A stretch of 64,000 nucleotides of DNA from Cerasicoccus sp. TK19100 (GCF_027257155.1 NZ_JAPWDU010000001.1:248001-312000); one strand, 5' to 3'. Positions 1 to 10,064 are shown, numbered from the stretch's first letter. Made by a program: numbers and translations. Notes: a model not told the origin generated them from the letters alone.

Positions 1-84
1 AGACTCTTGAGGCGCTGCCAATAGCAGTTGGTTAGCCCCTGAAGCAAGAGCGACAAGTAAGGTTATCAAAAGTTTAAACTTCAT
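1..84 (-). CDS. N-terminal start of a secreted protein (runs off the window)
   Basis: Reading the minus strand from an ATG at 84 gives 28 open codons to the window edge. They form a signal peptide: MKFK, then a hydrophobic stretch LLITLLVALASG, then a small-residue region ending LLLAAPQES. The start overlaps the end of the preceding Verru_Chthon gene by 11 bp, which is the spacing of translationally coupled genes, so it is probably the next gene of the same operon. The mature protein lies outside the window, so no function can be given. Confidence 0.7.
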   Translation of the reverse strand, partial: MKFKLLITLLVALASGANQLLLAAPQES

Positions 85-3000
85 CGGGTGAGAGCCAGCG
101 AATAGCCATGATTTGGAAACGTCGTCCGTAGTTCTGATTTTCCACTCCGGCATCAGACGGTAATACAGTTGGGCGGACAGAGTCATCGACATATTCCGGG
201 ATACGCTGCACGACAGCCTCGCACCAGGCGCGCCCCTCAATTTCATTGGTAAAAGGGTTTCTTACATCACCGTAGGTCCGGATTATAAAAGTATCGGATC
301 GTGCTGAGAGGGCAGGGGCCAGCGATTCCAGAATGTCTGCTTGTGTCAGCCACCCAGGTGCACCCTGATAGCGTCCAATCCCGGAGCCTGTTCCCGTCGG
401 CATCAGGGAATGGTCGACGTATATTTTAGCATTCTTATAAGGACTGAGTGGCGCCGCTTCGCGCAAAGGTTCATTGATGTCGGTTTGGTCAATTGCGCGT
501 TGCAAGGCTCCAGATATACTCAAATCGCTAATTGGATCCCCGAAGTCAGCCGCAGGGGTAAGGACGCGATTTACAAACTGCCCGAGTGATAGAAATGGGC
601 CACGTGCTTTTACTTGGGCCACAATGTTTGTAGCCAATGCATCGATTTGGTCGTCCGTTAAAGCGCGATAACCATCGTAGGTATTGTCTTTGCTGGCTAC
701 AGACTCACTCAAAACAGCCTGAGCTAGACCTGATTGCCTGATAGATCGAGCGAAGGGAGTCCAATCTGGATTCGGTGTTTCTGTCGGATTAGCGGCCAGA
801 CCACGCAATCCCGATAAAACTGCTTTCCAAGCTTCAACAGAGGTGGAATTGACATTGAAGCTGCCTTCGTTTTTCAAAAAAGCAGCGGGGGCGCGTCCAT
901 TTTCTCCAGGTAGTAAAGCACTGGGGTCTTGGATAAGGACTGAGGCGTCACTGGCTCGAAGCTCTCCCAGCGTGGGTGTGTCCATTACCCAGGTAAGGCG
1001 CTGATTTGCTGATAATGGTGCTGGACGAGAATCACTACCGCTTGCCGGACGTATGCCAGAGAAATAGAAAGAGTCCCATAAAGCAGCATTCAGCAAGTAG
1101 CTAATGTCGTAATACTGAATTAAATCGGTTTTGGGCAAATCCGGAACATAGCCGGGGTAGCGCATGCTGTCTCCCGGCTCGCTGTCACGATTATAGTAGC
1201 TGAATCTCTGGGCGCTCCAATTTTCATCAGGCTCCGTGCTGCTGTCTTCCCGCGGAACCATAAATGAATACCAGGAGTTGCCAACGGCATTACCTGTTTG
1301 CAGGCCCGTCGATAATGTTTCGTCATCCGCTGTAAGGTCTACATGTTGGAGCTGGCCAATGGAGAGGAAGGCAATTTCTTCAGGGGATTGTGCAGCAGGT
1401 TGATCCCGTAGAATAAGCTGCCCTGAAGGAGCAATACGAGTTGAGCCTTCTCCACCGATTTCTTCTTGTCCCCATGCTGCCTGAAGGGGATTAGAAGGAT
1501 CAAAGTCGGTACTAAAGGCTGTCTCTGAGGTTAAATAGCGGTCTTGTCCTGTCACTGTAGATTCCCTTGAAGACTTGTACCTTTCGCTCGATGTGCCGTC
1601 ATAATAACGTGGAGAGCTGGTCACGACTCCGGTGAGGTTTAGGCCGCCATACTGGGTGATTGTTGGTTTTGTCGAAAATGAACTTTGACCAAAATCCCGG
1701 TAGTAATGCACACCACTGATAGGCTCAGGAACTTGAGCGAAAATGTCTTTATAATACGTATATCTAGGCACTCCCGTGCTTCCTACATCATCAGTATTGC
1801 TGTTGCCGGCGGTAAACTGGGATAAGGGTGATTCCGGATTGTTGGGGAGCGTGAGAGTGAAATCTATCGTTGCACCGTAGGCGCCGCGCTGAGATGTTAT
1901 ATTCAGACTACCTCTATAAAAACCACCTGCTTCATAGCTCCACAGGTTTGGATCGTTTACATAATATGAATCGCAGTTTTCGGTATAATAAGTTGGAAAG
2001 GAGTCAGTCATTTCTTCTAGCGGAATCACCTTCATCGTAATCGATTTACCGTTTTCGATGATAGTTTCACTAGGTAATGTTGAGCCTTCTGCGATACGAT
2101 AGGCTTTGGCTTCGCCTGGGGCAAGTTTGAGCTGATTTGGGGGTATTTGAAAATAAACCCGATCGAGCAATCCAGGATGAGAGGCATCGGGATCAATAGG
2201 AGCATTTGCTCCATAAGGCGCTCGAAACTTAAGTATGGGATAGTAGGCATGAAAAAAATGGCTGCTCTTGTAGGGACCCTGCAAATCTGCCTCGTCCTCC
2301 AAGGCAGGTGAGTGCTTACTACGCGTGCCTTGTTTGCGCTTAAATACACTGCTAATGTCGCGTATTTCCTCACCGTTAGCATCATAACCTTGAATGGGAG
2401 AAATATAGTTCAATATGAGGCCGAGTTCTTCTCCCCAAAAGCTGTTGTCATAACGAAAAGGATGATGGGCTATCCGCACGTTGAGCCCATTTGAGGCGAC
2501 CAAGGGACGGCTATAGGGGTTACCAATAACGATGGTAAATGTAGTGGCAATTTTTGGTCCCTGCTCCACGGCAAACATGAGTCGTGTATCAAGTATGACC
2601 GGTGTGATGGCTGATTGAACAACGACAGGATCTGCATCGACATCGACCGCAGGGCGAACCTCCAGAGTAGTGGGCTCATTATACGCGGTTTGGTAGAATG
2701 ACTTGACTTGATCCCATTTGGGTCCAAGCCGGGGGCTTAGATTTAAGCTGGTGTATCCAAGGCCCCCTTGGCTGGGCTCTTCTGAAAACAGCGAAGGTTT
2801 AGCCGCATAGCGACTGCCGGAAAACTCGGAGGTGGGTATTTCGCCATCAGGCAGGATATTGCGGCCGTCTAGAAAGGTATCTCCCGATTGGTCATCAAGA
2901 TGGAAGCTGAGGTCACGACGCAGTCCGCCGAATTGAGTATCGGCCAAGACAGTGCTCGAATAGGGCGTATAGTCATGGAAGTGGCTCAGTATGCTCGTGG

Positions 3001-4000
3001 TTTCGACATTGGGCATTGCCAAATACAATGACTCCAGGGAGTGCGTTCGACCAATTGCCAAATAGGCTTCATCGGTTTCCGTGGCAGTGGCAATTGGGTA
3101 GTTGCTATCGCCGATTCCAGTCATACGCTCAATACCGTTGCGCTGGCTGGCAAGTAAACGATAGCGACTTTCACGGCTTTCTTTGGTGTTTTCTGCATCG
3201 GGGGTAACCTGTCCGATATAGGGGTCGGTAAGATTGAAGCGGGCTTTAACTCCCTCATCTCCCACCCACCAGGCATAACGGTTCGTGCTTGCTGTTACAT
3301 CGTCTTGGCTGAACTCGACCAGTGGAGCTACGACGTAGCCGCTGACATCGTCTCCCACGCTTCCAGGCCCGACCAGCAGCTTCGCAGGCGCAGTGCCTAA
3401 TTGCAGGTCGGCTTCTGCCCTCACAGAGCTATCTAGGGCGCCTCCTTCCACTTTGCTGACAGCAAGTGCGGGTGTATAGGTCTGGGGAATTGCACCTGAG
3501 GGAGATAGTATTCGGCCATTGGGGTTAACATCTATCTGGGCGCTATTTTCATTGCCGCTTACCAGCCAGCCCAGGAGGACCGATTCTGTCTGCTCTGTGA
3601 AGATCGAGATAGGCTCCTTTTTATGGCCCCATGCCCCCGTCCAGTAGCGAGTCCCATCGTTAACGTAGCCCAGTCCATTGTCCGCTGCATTCGCCTCCGT
3701 CAAAGCGGTTGCTTCTTCTCCTAGGCTTGCTGTGGCGGTTGTGCGTTGATCGGGGCCGGCCTTTTGTTGAAGCTGCCCGAGCGCAACATTCAGCGCAAAA
3801 AGGGCATTTTGGCGGGCCTGCTTTTCTTTTAAACTGACACTTGCTGTTTGGATTTCTACCTGAACCAGCATCGCCAGGGTAACAACCAGCATAAAGATGA
3901 ATGCCATTAGGGTAATCGATACTATCAATGCGAAGCCTCCCTTTCGTTTCGAATAGAAGGGCAATGCAACTTTTGAAAATCTCTCCAAGCGTCTTCTCAT
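74..4000 (-). CDS. Verru_Chthon cassette protein A (prepilin-like, large surface protein)
   Basis: A 1308-residue protein with a basic leader, then KGGFALIVSITLMAF and a continuous hydrophobic helix to about residue 47. This is the pattern of a type IV prepilin/pseudopilin N-terminus, with likely processing at the G-F junction. Directly after it comes ALNVALGQLQQKAGPDQR, which matches the conserved start of the Verru_Chthon cassette A family (TIGR02600). That family is known only from Verrucomicrobia and relatives and has no proven function; export through a type II or type IV pilus machine is inferred from the N-terminus. The rest is a beta-rich, low-Cys extracellular-looking region. The usual cassette partners B, C and D are not seen here; only the start of one further secreted gene follows at 84. 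An operator-like palindrome lies 87-98 bp upstream of the start, linking it to the glycan genes on the right. Confidence 0.85.
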   Translation of the reverse strand: MRRRLERFSKVALPFYSKRKGGFALIVSITLMAFIFMLVVTLAMLVQVEIQTASVSLKEKQARQNALFALNVALGQLQQKAGPDQRTTATASLGEEATALTEANAADNGLGYVNDGTRYWTGAWGHKKEPISIFTEQTESVLLGWLVSGNENSAQIDVNPNGRILSPSGAIPQTYTPALAVSKVEGGALDSSVRAEADLQLGTAPAKLLVGPGSVGDDVSGYVVAPLVEFSQDDVTASTNRYAWWVGDEGVKARFNLTDPYIGQVTPDAENTKESRESRYRLLASQRNGIERMTGIGDSNYPIATATETDEAYLAIGRTHSLESLYLAMPNVETTSILSHFHDYTPYSSTVLADTQFGGLRRDLSFHLDDQSGDTFLDGRNILPDGEIPTSEFSGSRYAAKPSLFSEEPSQGGLGYTSLNLSPRLGPKWDQVKSFYQTAYNEPTTLEVRPAVDVDADPVVVQSAITPVILDTRLMFAVEQGPKIATTFTIVIGNPYSRPLVASNGLNVRIAHHPFRYDNSFWGEELGLILNYISPIQGYDANGEEIRDISSVFKRKQGTRSKHSPALEDEADLQGPYKSSHFFHAYYPILKFRAPYGANAPIDPDASHPGLLDRVYFQIPPNQLKLAPGEAKAYRIAEGSTLPSETIIENGKSITMKVIPLEEMTDSFPTYYTENCDSYYVNDPNLWSYEAGGFYRGSLNITSQRGAYGATIDFTLTLPNNPESPLSQFTAGNSNTDDVGSTGVPRYTYYKDIFAQVPEPISGVHYYRDFGQSSFSTKPTITQYGGLNLTGVVTSSPRYYDGTSSERYKSSRESTVTGQDRYLTSETAFSTDFDPSNPLQAAWGQEEIGGEGSTRIAPSGQLILRDQPAAQSPEEIAFLSIGQLQHVDLTADDETLSTGLQTGNAVGNSWYSFMVPREDSSTEPDENWSAQRFSYYNRDSEPGDSMRYPGYVPDLPKTDLIQYYDISYLLNAALWDSFYFSGIRPASGSDSRPAPLSANQRLTWVMDTPTLGELRASDASVLIQDPSALLPGENGRAPAAFLKNEGSFNVNSTSVEAWKAVLSGLRGLAANPTETPNPDWTPFARSIRQSGLAQAVLSESVASKDNTYDGYRALTDDQIDALATNIVAQVKARGPFLSLGQFVNRVLTPAADFGDPISDLSISGALQRAIDQTDINEPLREAAPLSPYKNAKIYVDHSLMPTGTGSGIGRYQGAPGWLTQADILESLAPALSARSDTFIIRTYGDVRNPFTNEIEGRAWCEAVVQRIPEYVDDSVRPTVLPSDAGVENQNYGRRFQIMAIRWLSPDEV

Positions 4001-4086
4001 TTCAGGGGTATCAACAACTCTATTATCGGCGGGGTATGCTTATGATGAACATCCCTACTACAGCTTATTTAGCAAGAAGGCTGCTG

Positions 4087-4098
4087 CTTTATATAAAG
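4087..4098. promoter_or_regulatory. Palindrome CTTTATATAAAG, operator candidate 1
   Basis: A perfect 12-bp palindrome with the same flanks (G before, T after) as four other copies at 12026, 15364, 19480 and 23969. It is 87-98 bp upstream of the Verru_Chthon gene, which is transcribed leftwards. Nine bases further right lies CTTTAATCGATTTCTC (4108-4123), also found near the copy at 12026. The intergenic gap 4001-4136 holds nothing else recognisable. Confidence 0.6.
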
Positions 4099-4136
4099 TT
4101 GAGGCAGCTTTAATCGATTTCTCTGTTGTTAAACCA

Positions 4137-5801
4137 TTACTTCGAAATCTGAGCCAAGTCAGCCTCAAACTTTGGTGTATTCGTGACTAGCTGCACAGAA
4201 AATAAACCATAAGAAACGCTATCGCAGACTACTTCCACCTTATGCTCTTTCGGTGTTATCTGGATGCCACCTTCCCATAGACTGGAAATCTGACTAACAT
4301 CCATCTCGAGACTGACACGAGTTGTTCTTTCGGCAGGGTTAATGACGACCATAATCGTCTCGTTTTCAGCCTTCCGCAAATAGATGAAAGGATAGAGGTT
4401 TTTCTCACCGTAGAGGACGATAAAGTCGGCTTCAGAGCCTAGAGCTGGGTGCTCACGACGCAGTTTTGCGAGCGCCCTGGTATGATTCAATAGTGAGTCT
4501 GTAGTTTTCTCCTGCTCAGCCACACTTGGTCTAGATGATGAGGCGTCCAGTGGCAGATAGAACAACTCTTCAGGGGCCGAAGAAAAGCCTGCCTTTTTAG
4601 TTCCGTCCCATTGCATGGGTGTTCGTGAACCTACCCGGCCAAATCCACCTTCCTTGGATGTTAAACCGGAGATATACCGCATACCGATTTCATCCCCGTA
4701 ATAAAGATAGGGGATGCCTGGCATGGTCCAGAGGAAGGCATAAATGACTTTAAGCTCCTCGATGGTGCGATGACAGCTTATACGGGTTAGGTCGTGGTTA
4801 CCCGTGGGGAGTGATATATAGCCGAAGTCACGCGTCTCCGTAAAGTGCTCAATGTAATGGGTGAGAAAGCGGGTTATATCACCTTTGCCTTCACGGTCAA
4901 AGAAGCTATGTCCATAGCGTGTCCCCGGGGTTAAAAAACAATCACGCTTCTTTTCGTCGCGGAAGAGTGAGTTGTAAGCCTCCGTATTGAAGTGAATCAT
5001 GAAATCCAGGTGAAAGCCTGCTTGCAGCGCATGCTTGGGAAAGGACCACTCGGCAATGAGCACGCAGTCTGGATACTCCTGGTCGAACATAGCCCGGACA
5101 TCCTGCCAAAATGCTATCGTTCCCTTCATTTCCGGGTCCGACTTGACCAGTGACGATGCCATGTCTACCCTAAAGCCATCTGCGCCTGCATCCATCCAAA
5201 AGCGCATGATATTTTTCATTTCTTCGCGGAGGGCCAGGACATCGGGATGATTGGTGGGAAGCTGCCAGGGCTTATCTGGGTCAGGCTCCTGAAAGCCATA
5301 ATTAAGGGCTGGCTGAAAATGAAAATAATTAGGCATGTAAGCCGCATTTCGATCGCTGTAGCCGCGCACCAAAGGTGCGCCATTATGGCTTTCAGTCCAG
5401 ACGCTGTCGGTCCAGATATACCAGTTAGAATATGCGTTCTGCTGGGGGCTGGCGGATGCCTGAAACCACGGATGCTGGACGGACGTGTGGCCAGCGACGA
5501 GGTCGAGTGTGACCTTCATCCCGCGCTTATGGGCCTCTTCAAAAAGGCGTAGCATATCATCATTGGTTCCGTAGCGCGGATCCACTTTGCGGAAATCGCT
5601 GACATCATAACCCGCGTCGCCAAATGGCGAGACGAAGCAGGGGTTTAGCCAGATTGCATTGCAGCCGAGTGATTGTATGTAATCGAGCTTTTGGATAACA
5701 CCTGGGAGATCTCCAATCCCATCACCATTGGTATCCAGAAAACTTTGCGGATAAATTTCGTAGAAAATAGCGTCTTTTAGCCATTCGGGTCCCTTTTTCA
5801 T
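4137..5801 (-). CDS. GH13 alpha-glucosidase/alpha-amylase family enzyme
   Basis: A 554-residue TIM-barrel glycoside hydrolase acting on alpha-glucosidic bonds. Residues 24-34 (NGDGIGDLPGV) form the calcium-site motif of the oligo-1,6-glucosidase/trehalose-synthase branch. The four conserved GH13 regions are visible: D100 to H105 (DLVAGHTS), the nucleophile D213 in GFRVDMASS, the acid/base E251 in LIAEWSFP, and H336-D337 in GNHDLTR. The C-terminal 90 residues form the usual beta-sandwich. There is no signal peptide, so it is cytoplasmic and probably cleaves imported oligosaccharides. It is the last gene after the Bat cluster, 54 bp downstream of the BatB-BatC gene, and no separate promoter is obvious. 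The exact substrate (isomaltose, maltose, sucrose or trehalose) cannot be set from sequence. Confidence 0.9.
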   Translation of the reverse strand: MKKGPEWLKDAIFYEIYPQSFLDTNGDGIGDLPGVIQKLDYIQSLGCNAIWLNPCFVSPFGDAGYDVSDFRKVDPRYGTNDDMLRLFEEAHKRGMKVTLDLVAGHTSVQHPWFQASASPQQNAYSNWYIWTDSVWTESHNGAPLVRGYSDRNAAYMPNYFHFQPALNYGFQEPDPDKPWQLPTNHPDVLALREEMKNIMRFWMDAGADGFRVDMASSLVKSDPEMKGTIAFWQDVRAMFDQEYPDCVLIAEWSFPKHALQAGFHLDFMIHFNTEAYNSLFRDEKKRDCFLTPGTRYGHSFFDREGKGDITRFLTHYIEHFTETRDFGYISLPTGNHDLTRISCHRTIEELKVIYAFLWTMPGIPYLYYGDEIGMRYISGLTSKEGGFGRVGSRTPMQWDGTKKAGFSSAPEELFYLPLDASSSRPSVAEQEKTTDSLLNHTRALAKLRREHPALGSEADFIVLYGEKNLYPFIYLRKAENETIMVVINPAERTTRVSLEMDVSQISSLWEGGIQITPKEHKVEVVCDSVSYGLFSVQLVTNTPKFEADLAQISK

Positions 5802-5855
5802 ATGTAACTGAGTTGGAGTTTAAATATAGTTATTAAAGTTCTTCGGAATATGCTC

Positions 5856-8558
5856 CTACCAATCGCGGCCATCGTCCGTGGCAGTTCGGGAAGATCCATT
5901 AGCGCCGTATTTTTTGCGAAGACTCGCGAAAGAGCCCATCTCCGGCGGGGGTGGTGCGCCTGCTTCGGAGCTAGGCTTTGGACTATTATTACCTGATGCA
6001 TCAGGCGATTTCTCCGCTGAGGCTAGCTGCTCAGATAATCGCTTGTTTAGCTCTTCACGTAATGAAAGAAGCTGTTCCTCCGCTTTCGATTTTAATGCTT
6101 CGGATTGCTCTTCTTCATAACCTAAGGCTTCTGCGTTAGCGAATCCGCTGCTGGCTTTTTCCAAGTGGGTGATCGCTTCTTTAATCTGCTGGTCGGCCAA
6201 AGTTTCAGGATTAGCGGCCGTATCTTGAGCCTCACCCTCGGAATCCATGGCGTTGCTGGTGATTTGTTCAGCTTGAGCAAGCTCTTTAGTCGCCAAGTCG
6301 TGGAAACTTTCTCCCAGTTGAGGCTCAAGCTCAGCTAGCTGTTCGTTTGCGTGTTCGTTTTCCGGATTCACGCTGAGGGCCTTTTGATAGTTTTCGAGTG
6401 CTGTCTGTAATAGCACGGTTGCCATGGTTTCATTTTCCATACGCGCATATTCATCCGCTGCCCGGTCTCCACGATTGATGGCATCTTGCTCCATCTGCTG
6501 CAGAATCTCTTCGCGTAAGGGCTCGATTTCGGAATTCTCGGCTGTGAGAGATTCAGCGCGATCCAGCACTGGAAGTAATCGGTTAAGGTTATCGAAATCG
6601 CTTTTTTTCTCCAGAGTGCTCTCTACGGAATCGACCAGTCTCTCAGCTAACTTCTTCTTCGCCTCCAGCAATTGTTGCGCGAGCAGTTCATCTTCCGGCA
6701 GCAGGGCAAGGGCTTTTTCAAGCATCTCAATGGCCTTGGTTTGTTCGAAGTCTGCTTTGTTGCTATTCTTTTCCTTCCATAATGTTTCTGCGCGATTCTC
6801 CAGCTCCTGGGCCGATTCGATGAGATTCTTCGCATACTCCGTCGCAATTTTTTGCTTTAAAGAAATCGCTTCCTTGTTGTCCGGATCGCGCAGGAGCAGA
6901 GGGTTTATGGCTTGGAGAGCGAGACCGAAGCGAAAGTTTTGCTGAGTCCTGTCATTGGAGGCTAAACCGTAGCCAAGTTGCTCTCGTGCAGAGGAGATGG
7001 CGACGCTTTCAAAGCGCTTGTAGGTCTCCGTCCGGTTGTGCTCGACCTCCTTTTTCAGACTGCTATCGACTAACCTGTCATAAGTGCTCAGTGCTTCATC
7101 CAGCGCGGGAACCGCCCGATAGCCTTCGTTTTGCTCAGCCATCCGCACTTGGGCGTTACCGAGTTGAAAGCGCGCTTTTTCACGTATAGATTTATCGGGG
7201 CAGGCATAAAGGCGCGTGAACTGAAACGTCGCCTTATTGTAGTCTTTTTCTCGATAGGCAAGGACACCCAGATTATAAATCGCTTCCCAGTCTTGAGGGT
7301 TGGCCTCCAGCCTCTCCTGCATCTCTGCCTCGAGTGGAGAAGGTTGGTTTTCATTCACGGCGATTTCTTCGCCTCGTGCCACTGACACACAGATGACTGC
7401 CATCAGAATGAGCAGGAGAGGATTGCCCAAACTTTGGAGTCGATTACGTAATGGAGAGGGGCGTTTAGAATTTTGCATAGGGGCGCCATCTTCGTTAGAG
7501 GTTGTGTCCTGCGGAAGCATCACTGGCAGCGCATTCACAGGCTGTAAGGAATAGGCCTTTCTTGGTCGCAGGTAGGGCTCTGTTAGCAATAACAAAAGCC
7601 CTAAACCAAGGGGGATGGAAAACCACTCGTTGTACTCATCGGCAATGATTTGACGGGAGTTGAGCGCCAGCGGCCTTAGCTCTTCTCGATACAATGCCAC
7701 GAGTGCATTGTCGGAATCATCCAAATGAGTATAGATGCCGCCTCCTTCCTGCGCCAGAGATTTGAGCATGGTTGCGTCCAATCGCGAGTAGACGATGCGT
7801 TTCATTTGATCGCGTTTTACTGGGCCGCCGACCTTTCCAGTGCTGTCGAGCATACGGACTTCACCTCCCTGCGCTGATCCGACGCCTACCGTGTAGGTTC
7901 TAAGCCCTTGCTCTTGATATGCTTTTTTCGCAGCGGAGATGCCATCTTCCTGCAACTGCTCCCCATCGGATATTATGATGAGTATGGGTGCCTCGACCTC
8001 TCTCTTAGAAAAGGACTCGGCGGCCAGCTCGATGGCTCGTTTGAAATTGGTGCCGCCTTGACTGACCGAGCGCGTCGTGGCTTTTCGGACCATTTTTTCA
8101 AAGATGGCTAAATCATGAGTTGGCGGGATTTGCACAAAGGCATCTCCGGCGAAGAGGATAAGGCCAACACGATCGCCCGCCAGCTCCTCACGCCAGGCGA
8201 GTAGCTTCTCCTTGGCCTGAGCCAGGCGATAGGGCTCCGCATCCTGCACCAACATACTTTGCGAGACATCCAGCGCAACATAAGCCTCGATGCCTAGCGA
8301 GGAGCCTTCCGCTTGCTTGGGCCCGGTTAAGGGGCGAGCCAGGGCAATGCAGAGAAGGGCCAGGCCCAGGCTCACCAGCAATGCCGAATAGACGCGGAAG
8401 CGCTCCATGCTCCACGGCAGGGCAGCTTGCTGCTCGCGGTGAGTCAAAAATGCCGCCATGCGTTTGCGCCGCGTTTTGCGACTCAGGGCATACAACCCGC
8501 CCCCGATTAGCAGGATAACCGGTATTGCCCAGAGCAAGTTTGGATGCAGAAATATCAT
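5856..8558 (-). CDS. BatB-BatC fusion: VWA-domain membrane protein with TPR tail
   Basis: About 900 residues. I place the start at the ATG at 8558, which overlaps the stop of batA as ATGA and begins directly with a membrane anchor (MIFLHPNLLW); an upstream in-frame start would add 25 unlikely residues inside batA. Order of parts: helix 5-25, helix about 58-76, a VWA domain with intact MIDAS (D97-x-S99-x-S101, later ISDGEQ), a membrane helix near residue 320, a second hydrophobic segment near 400, then about 480 residues of helical TPR-like repeats ending in a charged, Pro/Ser-rich tail. BatB (VWA) and BatC (TPR) are separate genes in the Bacteroidetes and spirochaete Bat loci; here they are one polypeptide. 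The known role of Bat proteins, as partners of MoxR in envelope stress or metal-dependent assembly, is poorly defined. Confidence 0.85.
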   Translation of the reverse strand: MIFLHPNLLWAIPVILLIGGGLYALSRKTRRKRMAAFLTHREQQAALPWSMERFRVYSALLVSLGLALLCIALARPLTGPKQAEGSSLGIEAYVALDVSQSMLVQDAEPYRLAQAKEKLLAWREELAGDRVGLILFAGDAFVQIPPTHDLAIFEKMVRKATTRSVSQGGTNFKRAIELAAESFSKREVEAPILIIISDGEQLQEDGISAAKKAYQEQGLRTYTVGVGSAQGGEVRMLDSTGKVGGPVKRDQMKRIVYSRLDATMLKSLAQEGGGIYTHLDDSDNALVALYREELRPLALNSRQIIADEYNEWFSIPLGLGLLLLLTEPYLRPRKAYSLQPVNALPVMLPQDTTSNEDGAPMQNSKRPSPLRNRLQSLGNPLLLILMAVICVSVARGEEIAVNENQPSPLEAEMQERLEANPQDWEAIYNLGVLAYREKDYNKATFQFTRLYACPDKSIREKARFQLGNAQVRMAEQNEGYRAVPALDEALSTYDRLVDSSLKKEVEHNRTETYKRFESVAISSAREQLGYGLASNDRTQQNFRFGLALQAINPLLLRDPDNKEAISLKQKIATEYAKNLIESAQELENRAETLWKEKNSNKADFEQTKAIEMLEKALALLPEDELLAQQLLEAKKKLAERLVDSVESTLEKKSDFDNLNRLLPVLDRAESLTAENSEIEPLREEILQQMEQDAINRGDRAADEYARMENETMATVLLQTALENYQKALSVNPENEHANEQLAELEPQLGESFHDLATKELAQAEQITSNAMDSEGEAQDTAANPETLADQQIKEAITHLEKASSGFANAEALGYEEEQSEALKSKAEEQLLSLREELNKRLSEQLASAEKSPDASGNNSPKPSSEAGAPPPPEMGSFASLRKKYGANGSSRTATDDGRDW

Positions 8559-9514
8559 GGGAGTCGGAGTAACAGGGTGTTGGCTAGACCGAATTCCACC
8601 AGCCCCACCAACAGGGCCAAGGTGGTGAGCCAAGGGAATAGCTGTGTGTGCAAGCGGTATTGCTTTTGCTCGATGCGGCTCTTCTCCATTTGGTCTATCT
8701 GACGGTAAATCCCCATAAGGGCAGAGCTGTCCGAGGCGGTGAAATGCTGCCCGCCCGTTTCATATGCGACCTGCTTCATCAGGCTTTCTTCGTTCTTCAT
8801 TTTCAGCAGTTCACTCGTGCTGATGATACTCAGTGTGTGCACGCGTATGCCTTTTTTTCTGGCGAACTGTGCTGCTTCCAGGGGCGAGCGACCGGCGTTG
8901 TTGCCACCATCGGAGACGACGATCATGACGCGTGATTGCTCTGCGCTGTCCTTGAGGAGCTCGATGCCGCCAAACATACCTTCCCCAATGGCAGTGCCGC
9001 CTTGCGGGGTCGATTCCTGGAGCATTTCGGGAAGCCAGCCAGCGTCCAGGGTTAATGGACTGAGCAAAAACACTTTGCCGGCGAAGGCGATCATGCCCGT
9101 GCGGTCGTCGGGCCTTCCTTCGACGAATTCTCCCACTGCTTTGGTTAAGGCCTCCAGGCGAGTCACCTTTTTGCCCTCAAGCAAGAAGTCTTTATATTTC
9201 ATTGAAGGAGATATGTCGCAAACAAGTGCCACATCGATACCGTATTTCTGCTGCTTTTCCGAACTATGCTCAGTGCGTGGCTGGGCGAGGGCAACGATGA
9301 CAAGCACGGCGGCGAGCCAGCGGAATAGCATCAGGAGTTTACCCGGTCCGAACTTAGGCTTTTGTGCTGCGGCTGCCAGAAGGGCAGTGGACGAGTATTT
9401 GAGGGAGGTTCTGCGTCCCCTGCCACCTAATCTCCAGGCGAGAATGGGAAGAAGTAATAACAGCGATAATGCCCAAGGCTGCCCAAAGCTAAAACTGGAT
9501 AACCACTCGCTCAT
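8555..9514 (-). CDS. batA: BatA-like VWA-domain membrane protein
   Basis: A 319-residue protein: membrane helix 12-27, a cytoplasmic link, a second helix about 61-77, a periplasm-facing VWA domain with a complete MIDAS (CDISPSM, D100, S102, S104; later VVSDGG), and a C-terminal helix near 295-315. This is the standard BatA layout. It overlaps the gene before it and the gene after it by 4 bp each, so the Bat genes are one tightly coupled operon read leftwards from the MoxR gene. VWA domains bind protein partners through a divalent metal; the partner here is unknown. Confidence 0.85.
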   Translation of the reverse strand: MSEWLSSFSFGQPWALSLLLLLPILAWRLGGRGRRTSLKYSSTALLAAAAQKPKFGPGKLLMLFRWLAAVLVIVALAQPRTEHSSEKQQKYGIDVALVCDISPSMKYKDFLLEGKKVTRLEALTKAVGEFVEGRPDDRTGMIAFAGKVFLLSPLTLDAGWLPEMLQESTPQGGTAIGEGMFGGIELLKDSAEQSRVMIVVSDGGNNAGRSPLEAAQFARKKGIRVHTLSIISTSELLKMKNEESLMKQVAYETGGQHFTASDSSALMGIYRQIDQMEKSRIEQKQYRLHTQLFPWLTTLALLVGLVEFGLANTLLLRLP

Positions 9515-10059
9515 GCCTGGCCTCCCGCGGTAGAGAGATTATCAGCTTTTGCTCCGGTGCGCTGGAACTCATAAACAAAGGTATAAGCCTGTTCGTGCAG
9601 TTCCAGCTTGCGCTCTTCAGCCAGGTCGTGCCGGGCAAATTTGGCGAGGTCACAGGTGAAAAGAAAATGCTGTAGACTCTCGCGTAGTGCTTCATTTAAA
9701 CGGTCATCATAAACCATTTCGGCCATGAACTCCTCGGTCGACTGGTGTGCCGCGGGTATGGCGAAACGTTCCTCGATGAACACGCGTAAAATTTCTGAAA
9801 CGCTCAGGGAAAATGCGTTTGAGGACATGGCCTGATAGCTCTCTTTTAATTCGGCTAGTCGCTTCATGGCGTCAATCGCAGGATTAACAGGCTTCTTCAT
9901 CGTGGTGGGCCCAGGCATCGCATGGCGTTTGTGTAAATGCCAGTAGACCAACCCTGCTATGAAGATTATGGTTAAGCCGATGCCCGCGGCCCACCAGTTG
10001 GGGCCGTTACTCGTGCTGCTTTCCAGTAAGCTGGTATCTTCTATTAAATCTATCGGCAT
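9511..10059 (-). CDS. DUF4381-type membrane protein of the Bat operon
   Basis: A 182-residue protein with an N-terminal acidic stretch, one membrane helix (about 24-41), then a helical cytoplasmic domain containing the family-like segments AIDAMKRLAELK and SEILRVFIEERF. DUF4381 proteins are regularly found between DUF58 and BatA genes and are thought to replace part of BatD. It overlaps batA by 4 bp and follows the DUF58 gene by 5 bp. Function beyond membership of the MoxR/Bat module is not known. Confidence 0.75.
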   Translation of the reverse strand: MPIDLIEDTSLLESSTSNGPNWWAAGIGLTIIFIAGLVYWHLHKRHAMPGPTTMKKPVNPAIDAMKRLAELKESYQAMSSNAFSLSVSEILRVFIEERFAIPAAHQSTEEFMAEMVYDDRLNEALRESLQHFLFTCDLAKFARHDLAEERKLELHEQAYTFVYEFQRTGAKADNLSTAGGQA

Positions 10060-10064
10060 GGTTG

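Noticed and set aside
8559-8633. 25-residue N-terminal extension of the BatB-BatC fusion
   Set aside because: It lies inside batA, is not hydrophobic, and the ATG at 8558 gives the usual ATGA overlap and anchor helix.
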